DNA from: an uncultured Prevotellaceae bacterium
Lineage (GTDB): Bacteria; Bacteroidota; Bacteroidia; Bacteroidales; Bacteroidaceae
NCBI GenBank assembly: GCA_947167515.1
Contig: CAMVIM010000037.1
Location: 1-33,239 of the forward strand
Direction of reading: 5' to 3'
Length of the DNA: 33,239 nucleotides
Each line of letters starts with the position of its first letter. Position 1 is the first letter of the stretch. The position numbers and the translations under genes are program-made. The notes beneath the pieces were generated by a model. That model saw only the letters and a list, made by a program, of their open reading frames with translations, was not told where the DNA came from and did no database searches. Below, one piece after another: positions 23,388-30,489 of the stretch.

Positions 23388-23612
23388 ATGGCAAAACTAA
23401 CAGAACAACAACAAAACGAAATGGCAGAGCGCAACCGCAACATTGCAGAGCGATTCTGCAACCTAATGGAGCAACAGCCATTGGCAACCGCCAATGCAAT
23501 CATCACCCACCTTGCCAATGACTATGGCTTGACACCACAGCGCATCGGTGGCATCTTACGAGAGCAAGGCATTGAAACCGCAACACCTAACCCCCAAAAC
23601 GTACAATTATGA
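23388..23612 (+). CDS. Small early protein, possible HTH
   Basis: A 74-residue protein. The N-terminus is polar and Gln/Asn-rich (MAKLTEQQQNEMAERNRN), and the C-terminal half (ANAIITHLANDYGLTPQRIG, then GILREQGI) reads as a helix-turn-helix. It may be a small DNA-binding regulator of the early genes. An A-rich leader precedes the ATG, and the stop overlaps the next start as ATGA. Confidence 0.65.
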   Translation: MAKLTEQQQNEMAERNRNIAERFCNLMEQQPLATANAIITHLANDYGLTPQRIGGILREQGIETATPNPQNVQL

Positions 23613-23776
23613 GAACTCTGAGACTTATCATCAACATCATTCTCGGCATCTGTGGCTTCGCAATATTCAACGAGAGCGACACCTTCGCCCCTAATGTTTT
23701 CGGGTTGTTCTGCCTCGCCCTGCTGGTGGCTATCAACATTGACGAGGACACACTGCGCAAGATTCAGGACAGATGA
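23609..23776 (+). CDS. Small membrane protein (55 aa)
   Basis: A 55-residue protein, coupled by ATGA overlaps to the genes on both sides, which supports it as real. It has two hydrophobic stretches, LIINIILGICGFAIF (residues ~6-20) and VFGLFCLALLVAINI (~30-44), and an acidic-basic tail (DEDTLRKIQDR). A small inner-membrane protein in the early operon could act in superinfection exclusion or host takeover; that role is speculative. Confidence 0.6.
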   Translation: MRTLRLIINIILGICGFAIFNESDTFAPNVFGLFCLALLVAINIDEDTLRKIQDR

Positions 23777-23967
23777 CACCAGTTCGCCCACACATTGCAC
23801 CTAACGGCAGCTACACCGTCACGCAGGCAAGCGCACTGCTGGCGATAGATAGGCGCACACTGCGCAGATATGAGAGCGCAGGGCTTATCGTGGCGCACCT
23901 CAACAAGCTGGGCAGGCGCAAGTATAGTGGGCGTGAATTAATAAGACTTTGGGAGATAAATTATTAA
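23773..23967 (+). CDS. MerR/excisionase-type small DNA-binding protein
   Basis: A 64-residue protein has a winged-helix signature of the MerR/Xis kind: YTVTQASALLAIDRRTLRRY, then ESAGLIVAHLNKLGRRKYSG and REL. Residues ~14-60 cover the whole domain. Small proteins of this fold serve as excisionases or regulators. The position in the early operon, expressed when repression fails, suits an excisionase for the tRNA-Ser integrase, but this is inference. It is coupled to the previous gene by ATGA. Confidence 0.72.
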   Translation: MTPVRPHIAPNGSYTVTQASALLAIDRRTLRRYESAGLIVAHLNKLGRRKYSGRELIRLWEINY

Positions 23968-23992
23968 TTATAACTTTTAAAACATAAGAATT

Positions 23993-24397
23993 ATGGCAAA
24001 TGATTTCGAAGTGCTGCACTTCCGCTCGGCACAAGGCACAAAAAGAAGAAGCGGAAATTATTGCAAGGTGTCCAGCCTTAAGAGTTCTAACCACTACCGA
24101 GTGGGATTCTCGGGGGATGTTAGCAAGGTTGTCAACGAAAAGGGCTTGACGCACATCCAGCTCCACATTGAGCGTTACACGGCCTCGGTATTCCTTGTAT
24201 TTCTCAAAAGTAGCGACAATGTGGACGCAAGGATAGCCCACGAGAAGGGCGGGCAGGTGCGAGTTAACAACGTTGACTTGGTGAACTACCTCGCCAAGAA
24301 GATTGGCATTAATGGCGACTTCAAGGGTTATGCCCTTGAGCTCTCGCAAGACCTCGCCAATGACGACAACTTCGCAACATTCAAACTGATGCTATAA
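23993..24397 (+). CDS. Hypothetical early protein (134 aa)
   Basis: A 134-residue soluble protein, unrecognised. The first part is basic (RSAQGTKRRSGNY), the middle beta-rich (GLTHIQLHIERYTASVFLVF), and the end helical. An A-rich leader (aaaacataagaattATG) precedes it, like the neighbouring early genes. Its place before RecT suggests a DNA-metabolism or host-takeover role; nothing in the sequence tests this. Confidence 0.65.
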   Translation: MANDFEVLHFRSAQGTKRRSGNYCKVSSLKSSNHYRVGFSGDVSKVVNEKGLTHIQLHIERYTASVFLVFLKSSDNVDARIAHEKGGQVRVNNVDLVNYLAKKIGINGDFKGYALELSQDLANDDNFATFKLML

Positions 24398-24408
24398 ACT
24401 TTTGGATT

Positions 24409-24777
24409 ATGGAAAAAGAAGAACTTAAAAAATGGTTAGCCTCTGATGGGGATAAAACAAATGAGGCAAAAAGGGCTTTTATTGAAGACTTTGACCTTTC
24501 AGCAGAGCAAGCTGTTGCGATAATCAACATCTTGAGAGAGGGAAAAGATGAACCTAACGAAGATGCACTCAGCAAGTGGTATTGCTATTACTGGAATAAC
24601 CAAGACTACTCTGAATTGTTGAACGTTAAAGATGACCTTGAGGAAAAAATCGAAAAGCTAAAAAAAGACCTTTGGGAGACAAGGGCAAAATATCTAAACA
24701 TTTGTTTTGAGATATATCGCCAAAACACCCTTGATGATGTGAGAGAATTAATTGATAACGCATTAGACCTTAATTGA
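24409..24777 (+). CDS. Hypothetical acidic coiled-coil protein
   Basis: A 122-residue protein, unrecognised, more AT-rich than its neighbours. It has acidic helices at the start (DKTNEAKRAFIEDFDL) and a coiled coil near residues 70-100 (LNVKDDLEEKIEKLKKDLWE). The aromatic patch KWYCYYWNNQDYS in the middle is unusual. The base composition suggests a separate origin from the adjacent genes. Confidence 0.62.
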   Translation: MEKEELKKWLASDGDKTNEAKRAFIEDFDLSAEQAVAIINILREGKDEPNEDALSKWYCYYWNNQDYSELLNVKDDLEEKIEKLKKDLWETRAKYLNICFEIYRQNTLDDVRELIDNALDLN

Positions 24778-24787
24778 TTTTACAACC

Positions 24788-25075
24788 ATGACCAAAATCA
24801 CCGACACCGACATCCTTGACGAGATTGTGAGGCAATTGGAGCAGGATGACACCGATTTGAAAGGCAGGGTTCATGCCCACTACGAGGACAGCGAGGGTGT
24901 TTACATCGATGCCTCGGTGCGCTGGATAGTCGAGAGTTATCCCAACTACATTGACGGCTATCTTGAGGGCATCTACACCGAGGTTACTGGCTTTTCAGAC
25001 CTTACCGTTGATGCGTGGGTAGGTGATGAGCAAGTAGATGTGTACGACTACATTGAGCAAAATCTTTATTATTAA
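24788..25075 (+). CDS. Hypothetical acidic protein (95 aa)
   Basis: A 95-residue strongly acidic protein, unrecognised, with no Cys. It has alternating acidic and aromatic residues (HAHYEDSEGVYIDASVRWIV, then YPNYIDGYLEGIY). Strong negative charge and small size are features of DNA-mimic or inhibitor proteins of phages, but no homology supports that here. It lies just before recT with a 19-base gap. Confidence 0.62.
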   Translation: MTKITDTDILDEIVRQLEQDDTDLKGRVHAHYEDSEGVYIDASVRWIVESYPNYIDGYLEGIYTEVTGFSDLTVDAWVGDEQVDVYDYIEQNLYY

Positions 25076-25094
25076 CCAATAAACTTTTAAGATT

Positions 25095-25898
25095 ATGACG
25101 AAAGAAAATGAGAGCACCGCAATGGTGCAAGTGAACAACGAGAAGAACGTGCCTATCAACTGCTTTGGCACGTTGGCAGGTTTTGAGGCTGGGCAGCGCA
25201 TCGCCAACATGTTCAGCCAGTCGAGCCTTGTGCCCGCCAACTTCAAGGGTGACATTGGCGCATGCCTTATCGCCCTTAACATGGCTAACCGCATGGGCGC
25301 TGACCCCTTGCAGGTTATGCAGTCACTTTACATTGTGCACGGCAAGCCCAGCTTCTCAAGCACCTTTTTGATAGCGTGCTTCAACCGCTGCGGCAGGTTC
25401 TCGACCATCCGCTACCGCATGGAGGGCGAGAAGGGCAGCGATGATTGGGGCTGCACCGCCTACTCCACCGAGCTTGCCACTGGCGAGGTAGTTGAGGGTG
25501 TGACAGTGACAATCGGCATGGCTAAGGCCGAGGGCTGGTGGAGCAAAAAAGACCGCAACGGCAAGGAGACGAGCAAGTGGCAGACTATGCCCGAATTAAT
25601 GTTGCGCTACCGTGCCGCAACATTCCTCATCCGCTCGGTAGCTCCCGACATCGCCCTCGGCTTCCCGACCACCGAGGAGGCTATCGACATCACCGACAAG
25701 GTACAGGTGCTTGACAACGATGGCAGACCCACCTCACTTGCAGAGGTGGCAGCGCAGGCGGCAGTGAACGAAGCCGAAGAGGTAGAGCCAGCCCCCGAGG
25801 TAGTCGAAGCCGAAGAGGTTAACCCAGCCGACAAGGCGCAAGACTTTACAAGCAAATATTTTAAGGAACACAAAATGGGAGAGAGCAATGAGCAATAA
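25095..25898 (+). CDS. recT: RecT-family single-strand annealing protein
   Basis: A 267-residue protein. The core ~20-195 has the RecT pattern: GDIGACLIALNMANRMGADP, then LQVMQSLYIVHGKPSFSSTF, and AKAEGWWSKKDRNGK followed by MPELMLRYRAATFLIRSVAP. It promotes annealing of complementary strands coated from exonuclease-cut ends, partnering the YqaJ-type exonuclease encoded 260 bases downstream. The acidic, Pro-rich C-terminal tail (residues ~200-267) is typical for partner contact. It overlaps the next gene by 11 bases. Confidence 0.93.
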   Translation: MTKENESTAMVQVNNEKNVPINCFGTLAGFEAGQRIANMFSQSSLVPANFKGDIGACLIALNMANRMGADPLQVMQSLYIVHGKPSFSSTFLIACFNRCGRFSTIRYRMEGEKGSDDWGCTAYSTELATGEVVEGVTVTIGMAKAEGWWSKKDRNGKETSKWQTMPELMLRYRAATFLIRSVAPDIALGFPTTEEAIDITDKVQVLDNDGRPTSLAEVAAQAAVNEAEEVEPAPEVVEAEEVNPADKAQDFTSKYFKEHKMGESNEQ

Positions 25899-26160
25899 GA
25901 CAACAGCCAAAGATGCAATGAATGCTGTTAAGGCATTCGCTGAACAAAGTGAAAAGAATGTTGCTTTCGGTATGCTGGCAGACACTGAGCATGGGAACGT
26001 TTCCACCTTTATCAAAGGCGAGGAGAGCGATATTTTGGCTTTATTAGCCATGCAAATGGCGAAAGAAAATGATTTTAAAAAGCTGCTCTTTAAGGCAGTA
26101 GATATTTACAAATTAGCACCAGTAGAAAAAATCATTGACAAATATATCAACGGACTATGA
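25888..26160 (+). CDS. Hypothetical protein between recT and exonuclease
   Basis: A 90-residue helical protein, unrecognised (NAVKAFAEQSEKNVAFGMLA, then FIKGEESDILALLAMQMAKE). It overlaps RecT by 11 bases and the exonuclease by 4, so it is co-translated with both. It is AT-rich relative to the flanks. A role in the recombination complex is suggested by coupling only. Confidence 0.65.
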   Translation: MSNKTTAKDAMNAVKAFAEQSEKNVAFGMLADTEHGNVSTFIKGEESDILALLAMQMAKENDFKKLLFKAVDIYKLAPVEKIIDKYINGL

Positions 26161-26888
26161 GAACAAACATTCAAGAGATAATTGATGCCCAACCAAGGCA
26201 GCACACAGCAGGCTGGTACAAGGCAAGATTGGGACATTTCACTGGCTCACAGGTGGGCAGGCTCATGAAGCGAGGCAGGGGCAAGGATGCCGAGTGGAGT
26301 GCCGACGCACTGACCTACATCAAGGAGATAGTGGCCGAGCGACTGATTAACCCTGTGGTGCTCGACATCCCCGACCTATTCGACCAGTACCTTGACTTTA
26401 CGGTAGCCAGCAGTAAGATGATGGCATGGGGCAACGACCATGAGAAGGATGCCCTCGGAGCATACGTGAGCCTCAAGGGGCGCAAGGTCACAAGTTGCGG
26501 CTCGCTGCCTCATGCCGAGGTGGCAGCATTTTGGGACAGTCCCGATGGGCTGCTGCTTGATGCCGATGGAGTGGTGGAGGTCAAGTGCCCAGCCCCCAAG
26601 ACCCATACCGAGTACCTGCTGCAAGTCTATGACGGCGAGAGCTTGCGCAAGGTCAATGAAGTGTATTACTGGCAAGTGATGGCACACATGGCGGTCACTG
26701 GTGCAAGGTTCTGCGACTGGATGAGTTACTGCCCATTCCTCAAGCCCTCGCTCCATGTGGCGACCATTGAGCGTGACGAGGATGCCATCGGGCAGATGCT
26801 TGAGCGCATCAAGGCAGCCGACAAGATTGCCGAGAGCATGGTGCTGGCTGCGAGAGGACACAAGACAAGTGGTGCGAGTGTGTCATAA
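26157..26888 (+). CDS. YqaJ/lambda-Exo-type 5'-3' exonuclease
   Basis: A 243-residue nuclease of the PD-(D/E)XK fold. Visible motifs are an N-terminal WYKARLGHFTGSQVGRLM segment, WGNDHEKDALGAY with the first acidic residue, SPDGLLLDADGVVEVKCP carrying the catalytic D..EVK set, and the YYWQVMAHMAVTG helix. It should resect double-strand ends to give 3' tails for RecT annealing. The pairing of RecT with this nuclease in one operon is standard. The length is normal. Confidence 0.92.
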   Translation: MRTNIQEIIDAQPRQHTAGWYKARLGHFTGSQVGRLMKRGRGKDAEWSADALTYIKEIVAERLINPVVLDIPDLFDQYLDFTVASSKMMAWGNDHEKDALGAYVSLKGRKVTSCGSLPHAEVAAFWDSPDGLLLDADGVVEVKCPAPKTHTEYLLQVYDGESLRKVNEVYYWQVMAHMAVTGARFCDWMSYCPFLKPSLHVATIERDEDAIGQMLERIKAADKIAESMVLAARGHKTSGASVS

Positions 26889-26904
26889 TTGTTAGTAACG
26901 TTTT

Positions 26905-26937
26905 GGGGTGGTGTCGGCACCACTGCACCACCCTTTT
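26905..26937 (+). terminator. Possible attenuator after the exonuclease
   Basis: The same GGTGGTG strand (26906-26913) can pair with CACCAC (26918-26923; GTGGTG-TCGG-CACCAC, 6 bp) or with CACCACCC (26926-26933; 8 bp), the latter followed by TTTT. Mutually exclusive hairpins of this kind, one ending in a T run, are the form of an attenuator. The 64-base gap separates recombination genes from the replication initiator. Confidence 0.45.
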
Positions 26938-26952
26938 AAAAAATCGTGACCC

Positions 26953-27081
26953 ATGCCCCGAAACGCAGAGACCCCCGAAAACCCCTCTAATTTTGTGCCT
27001 AAGCGCATAAAAGAGTTGATTGATACCTACTACCCCGAAATAGCAGAACGATTGAGAAATGGCGAAAGATACGGCAAATAA
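26953..27081 (+). CDS. Possible small protein (42 aa)
   Basis: A 42-codon ORF begins at ATG 26953 and ends at TAA 27081, overlapping the initiator gene by 23 bases. The product is Pro-rich at the start, then helical (KRIKELIDTYYPEIAERLRN). The codon content looks natural and the region is otherwise an unusually long gap, but there is no Shine-Dalgarno site and no family, so support is limited. Confidence 0.35.
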   Translation: MPRNAETPENPSNFVPKRIKELIDTYYPEIAERLRNGERYGK

Positions 27082-27943
27082 TGGTAATGGCGGCTGGATA
27101 TGCCTGCACCGCTCATTCAAGGACTGGCAGCACTATGGCGAGCCAAGCGTGATGGTCGTGTTCATTGACCTGCTTTTGTCGGTCAACGCTAAAGATGGCT
27201 GGTGGCATGGGCATAAGTGTGAGAGGGGCGCAACTTTCCGCTCCATCCGCACTATTGCCGAGAATACCACCCTTAACCCTATCACGATACGCAGAGCACT
27301 AGCCAAGCTCGAAATGACTGGCGAAATTAAGCGCATCAAAATTGACCAAAAGCACACAAAAACTATTATTTGCAATTTTACTAAATATCAAGACTTTAGC
27401 GATGTTAGGGTGTTAAAAAGTAACACGCAAAGTAACACGCAAAGTAACACGCAAAGTAACACAGAACAACAATATAACAATAATAACAATATAGTTGTTG
27501 ATGATAATAATGCGCACGTGCGCACGCACGAAGAAATTGCCCGAGAGATGTTCGACAGCCGCATCACGATAGAGGCATTTTGCAAAAATGAGGGGATAAC
27601 GGTAGAGCAATGCCGACAGTTAGCCGATGAGGTGCTGGTGGAGTGGGAGCTAGTGGGCGAGACCCACAAAAGCGAAAAGGAGGTCAAGCGACACCTACTC
27701 GACCACATACGCAAAAAGGCGCAAGCCATGAATGTGCAGGGCGAGCCATTGGAGCAACGCAGGGCGAGGTTCATTGACGAGTGCAAGGCATTAATCACAC
27801 AAGGCTTCGACCGAGGCGAGGTTGCCGAGTTCGCCAAGTACTACTCGCAACCCACTGCCGATGGCAGGATGCTCTGCGAGACCTACAAGGGTTGGGACAC
27901 ATTGACGAGATTCCAGATAAACAAAAAAAGAAAGACATCATGA
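27059..27943 (+). CDS. Replication initiator / DnaD-like protein
   Basis: A 294-residue protein. Residues ~10-120 form a winged helix of replication proteins (GWICLHRSFKDWQHYG, then SIRTIAENTTLNPITIRRAL). Residues ~121-150 are a low-complexity linker made by iterons (SNTQ repeated four times, then Asn runs). Residues ~155-290 are a helical C-terminal domain (EEIAREMFDSRITIEAFCKN and HLLDHIRKKAQAM) of the kind found in Bacteroidetes phage and plasmid replication proteins (DUF7833-like). It should bind the origin and help load the DnaB helicase encoded just downstream. The stop overlaps a tiny ORF (ATGA). Confidence 0.82.
   Translation: MAKDTANNGNGGWICLHRSFKDWQHYGEPSVMVVFIDLLLSVNAKDGWWHGHKCERGATFRSIRTIAENTTLNPITIRRALAKLEMTGEIKRIKIDQKHTKTIICNFTKYQDFSDVRVLKSNTQSNTQSNTQSNTEQQYNNNNNIVVDDNNAHVRTHEEIAREMFDSRITIEAFCKNEGITVEQCRQLADEVLVEWELVGETHKSEKEVKRHLLDHIRKKAQAMNVQGEPLEQRRARFIDECKALITQGFDRGEVAEFAKYYSQPTADGRMLCETYKGWDTLTRFQINKKRKTS
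27419..27524. other. Probable replication origin inside the initiator gene
   Basis: Four direct 12-base iterons (AGTAACACGCAA three times, then AGTAACACAGAA; 27419-27466) are followed by an AT-rich stretch (about 27470-27510) and a perfect 14-base palindrome TGCGCACGTGCGCA (27511-27524). Iterons, an unwinding element and a palindrome within the initiator gene match the layout of lambda ori within O. The repeats keep the reading frame (SNTQ). Confidence 0.7.
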
Positions 27944-28035
27944 CGCAGAGTGTTGAATATTTGCGTGAGGTTACGAAAAAGATTGAGATAACTCAAAAAA
28001 ATACACAGCTAAATTCATTCGATAATCATGGCTAA
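27940..28035 (+). CDS. Possible tiny protein (31 aa)
   Basis: A 31-codon ORF is coupled to the initiator by an ATGA overlap and overlaps the start of the next small gene by 8 bases. The product (MTQSVEYLREVTKKIEITQK and a short tail) is helical and charged. Double overlap supports it, but it is too short to judge by content. Confidence 0.35.
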   Translation: MTQSVEYLREVTKKIEITQKNTQLNSFDNHG

Positions 28036-28159
28036 AAAATTAGAAAAACGAGAGAAACAAACGTGCTACAACTGCGCACACATGGAGGTTAAAGACTTAA
28101 GGCGATGCCCGAAACTGGTATGCCGCAAGTGGGATAACACCTTGGTAGGCGCAATGTGA
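28028..28159 (+). CDS. Small Cys-rich (zinc-type) protein
   Basis: A 43-residue basic protein carries C-x2-C (TCYNCAHME) and C-x4-C (RRCPKLVCRK), enough for one zinc site. The TGA stop at 28157 is followed in frame by 16 more sense codons (CKFYRPIKSERDETEQ) before TAG. That extra sequence adds another Cys in a setting (CKFYRP) that looks like the natural end of such proteins, so the gene may be shortened by a nonsense change. A regulatory or replication-linked role is possible; unknown. Confidence 0.55.
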   Translation: MAKKLEKREKQTCYNCAHMEVKDLRRCPKLVCRKWDNTLVGAM

Positions 28160-28193
28160 TGCAAGTTTTACCGACCAATCAAGAGCGAGCGTG

Positions 28194-29573
28194 ATGAAAC
28201 AGAGCAATAGCAAGTCAATAGCCCTTGAGGATGCCCAACTGGAGCGAGCCCTGCTGGTGGCACTCTTTACTGACATCTACGCAGACGAGGCGATGCGCCA
28301 GCTTCAGGGCATCGTGGTTGAGGACGACTTCACGGATGAGGAGTTTGCCGAGGTGTGGAAAGTCATTGTCGCCTGCCATGCCAAGGGCAAGGGAGTGTCA
28401 CCAATCAACATCTACTCCATGGGCAAGGAGATGGGCGTGGAGGTCGACCTCAAGCGATACATCAGCCGTGAGAGCCTGCTTGCCGATGCCGAGACACTGG
28501 GGCGCACACTCCACGCACTCGGGCAGCGCAGGCGCATGGCAGACAAGGTGCAGGACATCTACATGGCACTGCTCTACGACACCGACACGACCAACGAGCA
28601 GGCACTGGCAGAGCTGGACAAGGTGGTCAAGGACATGACTGTGACCAGTGACACGAGGGTCGAGCGGTTCGGGGATGTCTACCGCCAACTGCTCAAGCAC
28701 ACGCAGGACAAGGCTAATGGGTTGCTGCCGCAAGGTGTGCCGACTGGCTTCAAGCTGCTTGACCGCAAGGGAGGTCTTGAGCGTGGCGAGTTGATGGTGA
28801 TAGCAGGGCGCAACAGCAACGGCAAGACAAGCCTCGCACTGTGCATCGCCCTCAATGCAGCGCAGCAGGGCGAGCCAGTGGGTATCTTTAGCCTTGAGAT
28901 GACCAACTTGCAGCTCACAACAAGGCTCACATCCCTGCTTACTGGCATCAATGGCGAGAGCATCAAGCGAGCCGACCTGACGAGCGATGAGTGGGGCAAG
29001 TTCGTGGCGGTGGATGACTCGGCACCCATCTACTTTGACAAGAGGCGGTCAACCGATGGCGACACCCTCATCAACAACATCAAGGCGATGAATGCCCAAT
29101 TAGGGGTGCAAGTGGTGGTGATTGACTACCTGCAACTGCTGCGAGGCAAGGAGCGAGAGCGGCTGCAACAGATAGGCGGCATAGCCCACAAGCTGGAGGC
29201 ACTGAGCAAGCAGCTCGGCATCTGCATTATATTGCTGAGCCAGTTGAGGCGCAACGCCCCCAATGACCCAGTGCCGAAGCTGGAGGAGTTGAAGGAGTCG
29301 GGCGACATCGCCGACGCAGCCGACAGCATCTATTTGGTGTATCGCCCCGAAAGGCATGGCGAGGGTCTGCACTATCCCGACATGAGCGAGAACTGGTCGC
29401 AGTACTCCACCAAAGGCACTGCCCTGCTCATGTGCCGAAAGAATAGGCAGGGCGCACTCAATGGCGAGGAGCTGCTCGGCTTTGACGCAGGTACAACACG
29501 TTTCTATGAGAAGAATCAATTCGCACTGGCAGACGATAGCGGACTGCCACAAATGGACGATATATTTAACTAA
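28194..29573 (+). CDS. dnaB: Replicative DNA helicase, DnaB family
   Basis: A 459-residue helicase. Residues ~10-140 are the N-terminal helical domain, ~170-459 the RecA-like motor. Walker A is GRNSNGKTSL near 205-214, Walker B VVVIDYLQLL near 307-316, and further motifs are LSQLRR and LKESGDIADAADSIYLVYRP. A C-terminal Arg (CRKNRQGA) is present for the neighbour subunit site. It should unwind DNA at the phage fork after loading by the initiator upstream. I prefer ATG 28194 over the GTG one codon earlier. Confidence 0.95.
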   Translation: MKQSNSKSIALEDAQLERALLVALFTDIYADEAMRQLQGIVVEDDFTDEEFAEVWKVIVACHAKGKGVSPINIYSMGKEMGVEVDLKRYISRESLLADAETLGRTLHALGQRRRMADKVQDIYMALLYDTDTTNEQALAELDKVVKDMTVTSDTRVERFGDVYRQLLKHTQDKANGLLPQGVPTGFKLLDRKGGLERGELMVIAGRNSNGKTSLALCIALNAAQQGEPVGIFSLEMTNLQLTTRLTSLLTGINGESIKRADLTSDEWGKFVAVDDSAPIYFDKRRSTDGDTLINNIKAMNAQLGVQVVVIDYLQLLRGKERERLQQIGGIAHKLEALSKQLGICIILLSQLRRNAPNDPVPKLEELKESGDIADAADSIYLVYRPERHGEGLHYPDMSENWSQYSTKGTALLMCRKNRQGALNGEELLGFDAGTTRFYEKNQFALADDSGLPQMDDIFN

Positions 29574-29586
29574 TAATAAAATCATT

Positions 29587-29865
29587 ATGGACACTAAAGA
29601 ATTAGAAAGATTAGAATTGGGGGCGGAACTAAATAGGCAAATTGCACAAATAAGCCGAGAAATCTACTTTATTGATGATTTGCTAAAGAAAAACCGCACT
29701 GACCCAGTAAATTTTCAACTAGCCATTTCCTACACCGAAAAACAAGATGGTAGACCACAATTTATGAAGGTTGACAACAAAGTACTAAGGAATGCGCTGT
29801 TTGCATTTAAGAAAAAACTCAAACTTAGACGAGAGGACAGGCAAAGGGATTTTGACGCACTATGA
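29587..29865 (+). CDS. Hypothetical helical protein (92 aa)
   Basis: A 92-residue protein starting at ATG 29587; an upstream in-frame ATG (29461) lies inside the helicase gene and lacks a leader. The product is charged and helical (KELERLELGAELNRQIAQIS, then ALFAFKKKLKLRREDRQRDF). AT content is higher than in dnaB. It overlaps the next gene by 4 bases. Unrecognised. Confidence 0.65.
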   Translation: MDTKELERLELGAELNRQIAQISREIYFIDDLLKKNRTDPVNFQLAISYTEKQDGRPQFMKVDNKVLRNALFAFKKKLKLRREDRQRDFDAL

Positions 29866-30212
29866 GACCAAGATTAAATCTAACCAGCGCAATGTTTGCC
29901 ATTAGAAACAAGTACCTAGTCCGCATCAGCGAATTAACTGGCATACCAGTTGATGACATAATGGGGAGCAGTAGGCTGATGGACATCGTTACAGCCCGAA
30001 GTCTACTGGCATGGTCACTGACTGACCTATGTGGCTACACTACAACTCAAGCAGGTGTTCTAATTCGCAGGCACTATTCCAGTGTAATATATCTGCGCAA
30101 AAAACTAACAACAGCCATTCGCCTGCCGATGGATGTGGTAGCTATTATGGAAGACTTGAAAGCATTTAACAAACAACTAAAGCAACAGCAAAATGAACAG
30201 CAGAAAGACTGA
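29862..30212 (+). CDS. Stand-alone DnaA domain IV-like DNA-binding protein
   Basis: A 116-residue protein. Residues ~20-90 follow the plan of DnaA domain IV: ISELTGIPVDDIMGSSRLMD, then IVTARSLLAWSLTDLCGYTT and IRRHYSSVIYLRKKL. In DnaA this domain binds the 9-base DnaA box through a helix-turn-helix with a RDHSTV-type motif; here the corresponding text is RRHYSSV. No ATPase domain is present. It might bind phage or host DnaA boxes and alter replication or transcription. A helical Gln-rich tail follows. The call is by pattern. Confidence 0.75.
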   Translation: MRPRLNLTSAMFAIRNKYLVRISELTGIPVDDIMGSSRLMDIVTARSLLAWSLTDLCGYTTTQAGVLIRRHYSSVIYLRKKLTTAIRLPMDVVAIMEDLKAFNKQLKQQQNEQQKD

Positions 30213-30384
30213 ACTAGACCGAGCATTCGGCAGGACGATGATGTGGGTAGTGCTTTGTATTGTAGGCATCTTATTTATAGCCTACATAAACAACTGCATC
30301 CACACCAATGACCGACCACGAGGGGCAGAGAGAGAACTAACTACATTAAGTGACAGCATCCACGAATATGAGGATGGGTTTTAA
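30193..30384 (+). CDS. Small single-pass membrane protein
   Basis: A 63-residue protein overlaps the previous gene by 20 bases. There is one strong membrane segment (MMWVVLCIVGILFIAYI, residues ~16-32), a basic N-terminus (Arg/Lys inside) and an acidic C-terminus. Topology would be N-in. Possible roles include exclusion or host-membrane modification; unknown. Confidence 0.6.
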   Translation: MNSRKTELDRAFGRTMMWVVLCIVGILFIAYINNCIHTNDRPRGAERELTTLSDSIHEYEDGF

Positions 30385-30401
30385 ATAAATGTTTAATTTT
30401 C

Positions 30402-30457
30402 AGGCGGTTGCAGTATTAACCAAATATTTAAAAAGCACACAACACAACCGCCTTTTT
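30402..30457 (+). terminator. Terminator with a long loop
   Basis: A perfect 9-bp stem (AGGCGGTTG at 30402-30410, CAACCGCCT at 30445-30453) is followed by TTTT. The loop of 34 AT-rich bases is unusually large, so the stem may form slowly; the loop could bind a protein or RNA. It lies in the 105-base gap after the small membrane protein gene. Confidence 0.6.
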
Positions 30458-30489
30458 AACTGAATATCAATAATTTAAAACTTAAAGAT

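Noticed and set aside
27419-27466. CRISPR-like direct repeats
   Set aside because: The 12-base units are contiguous without spacers and are better explained as iterons.
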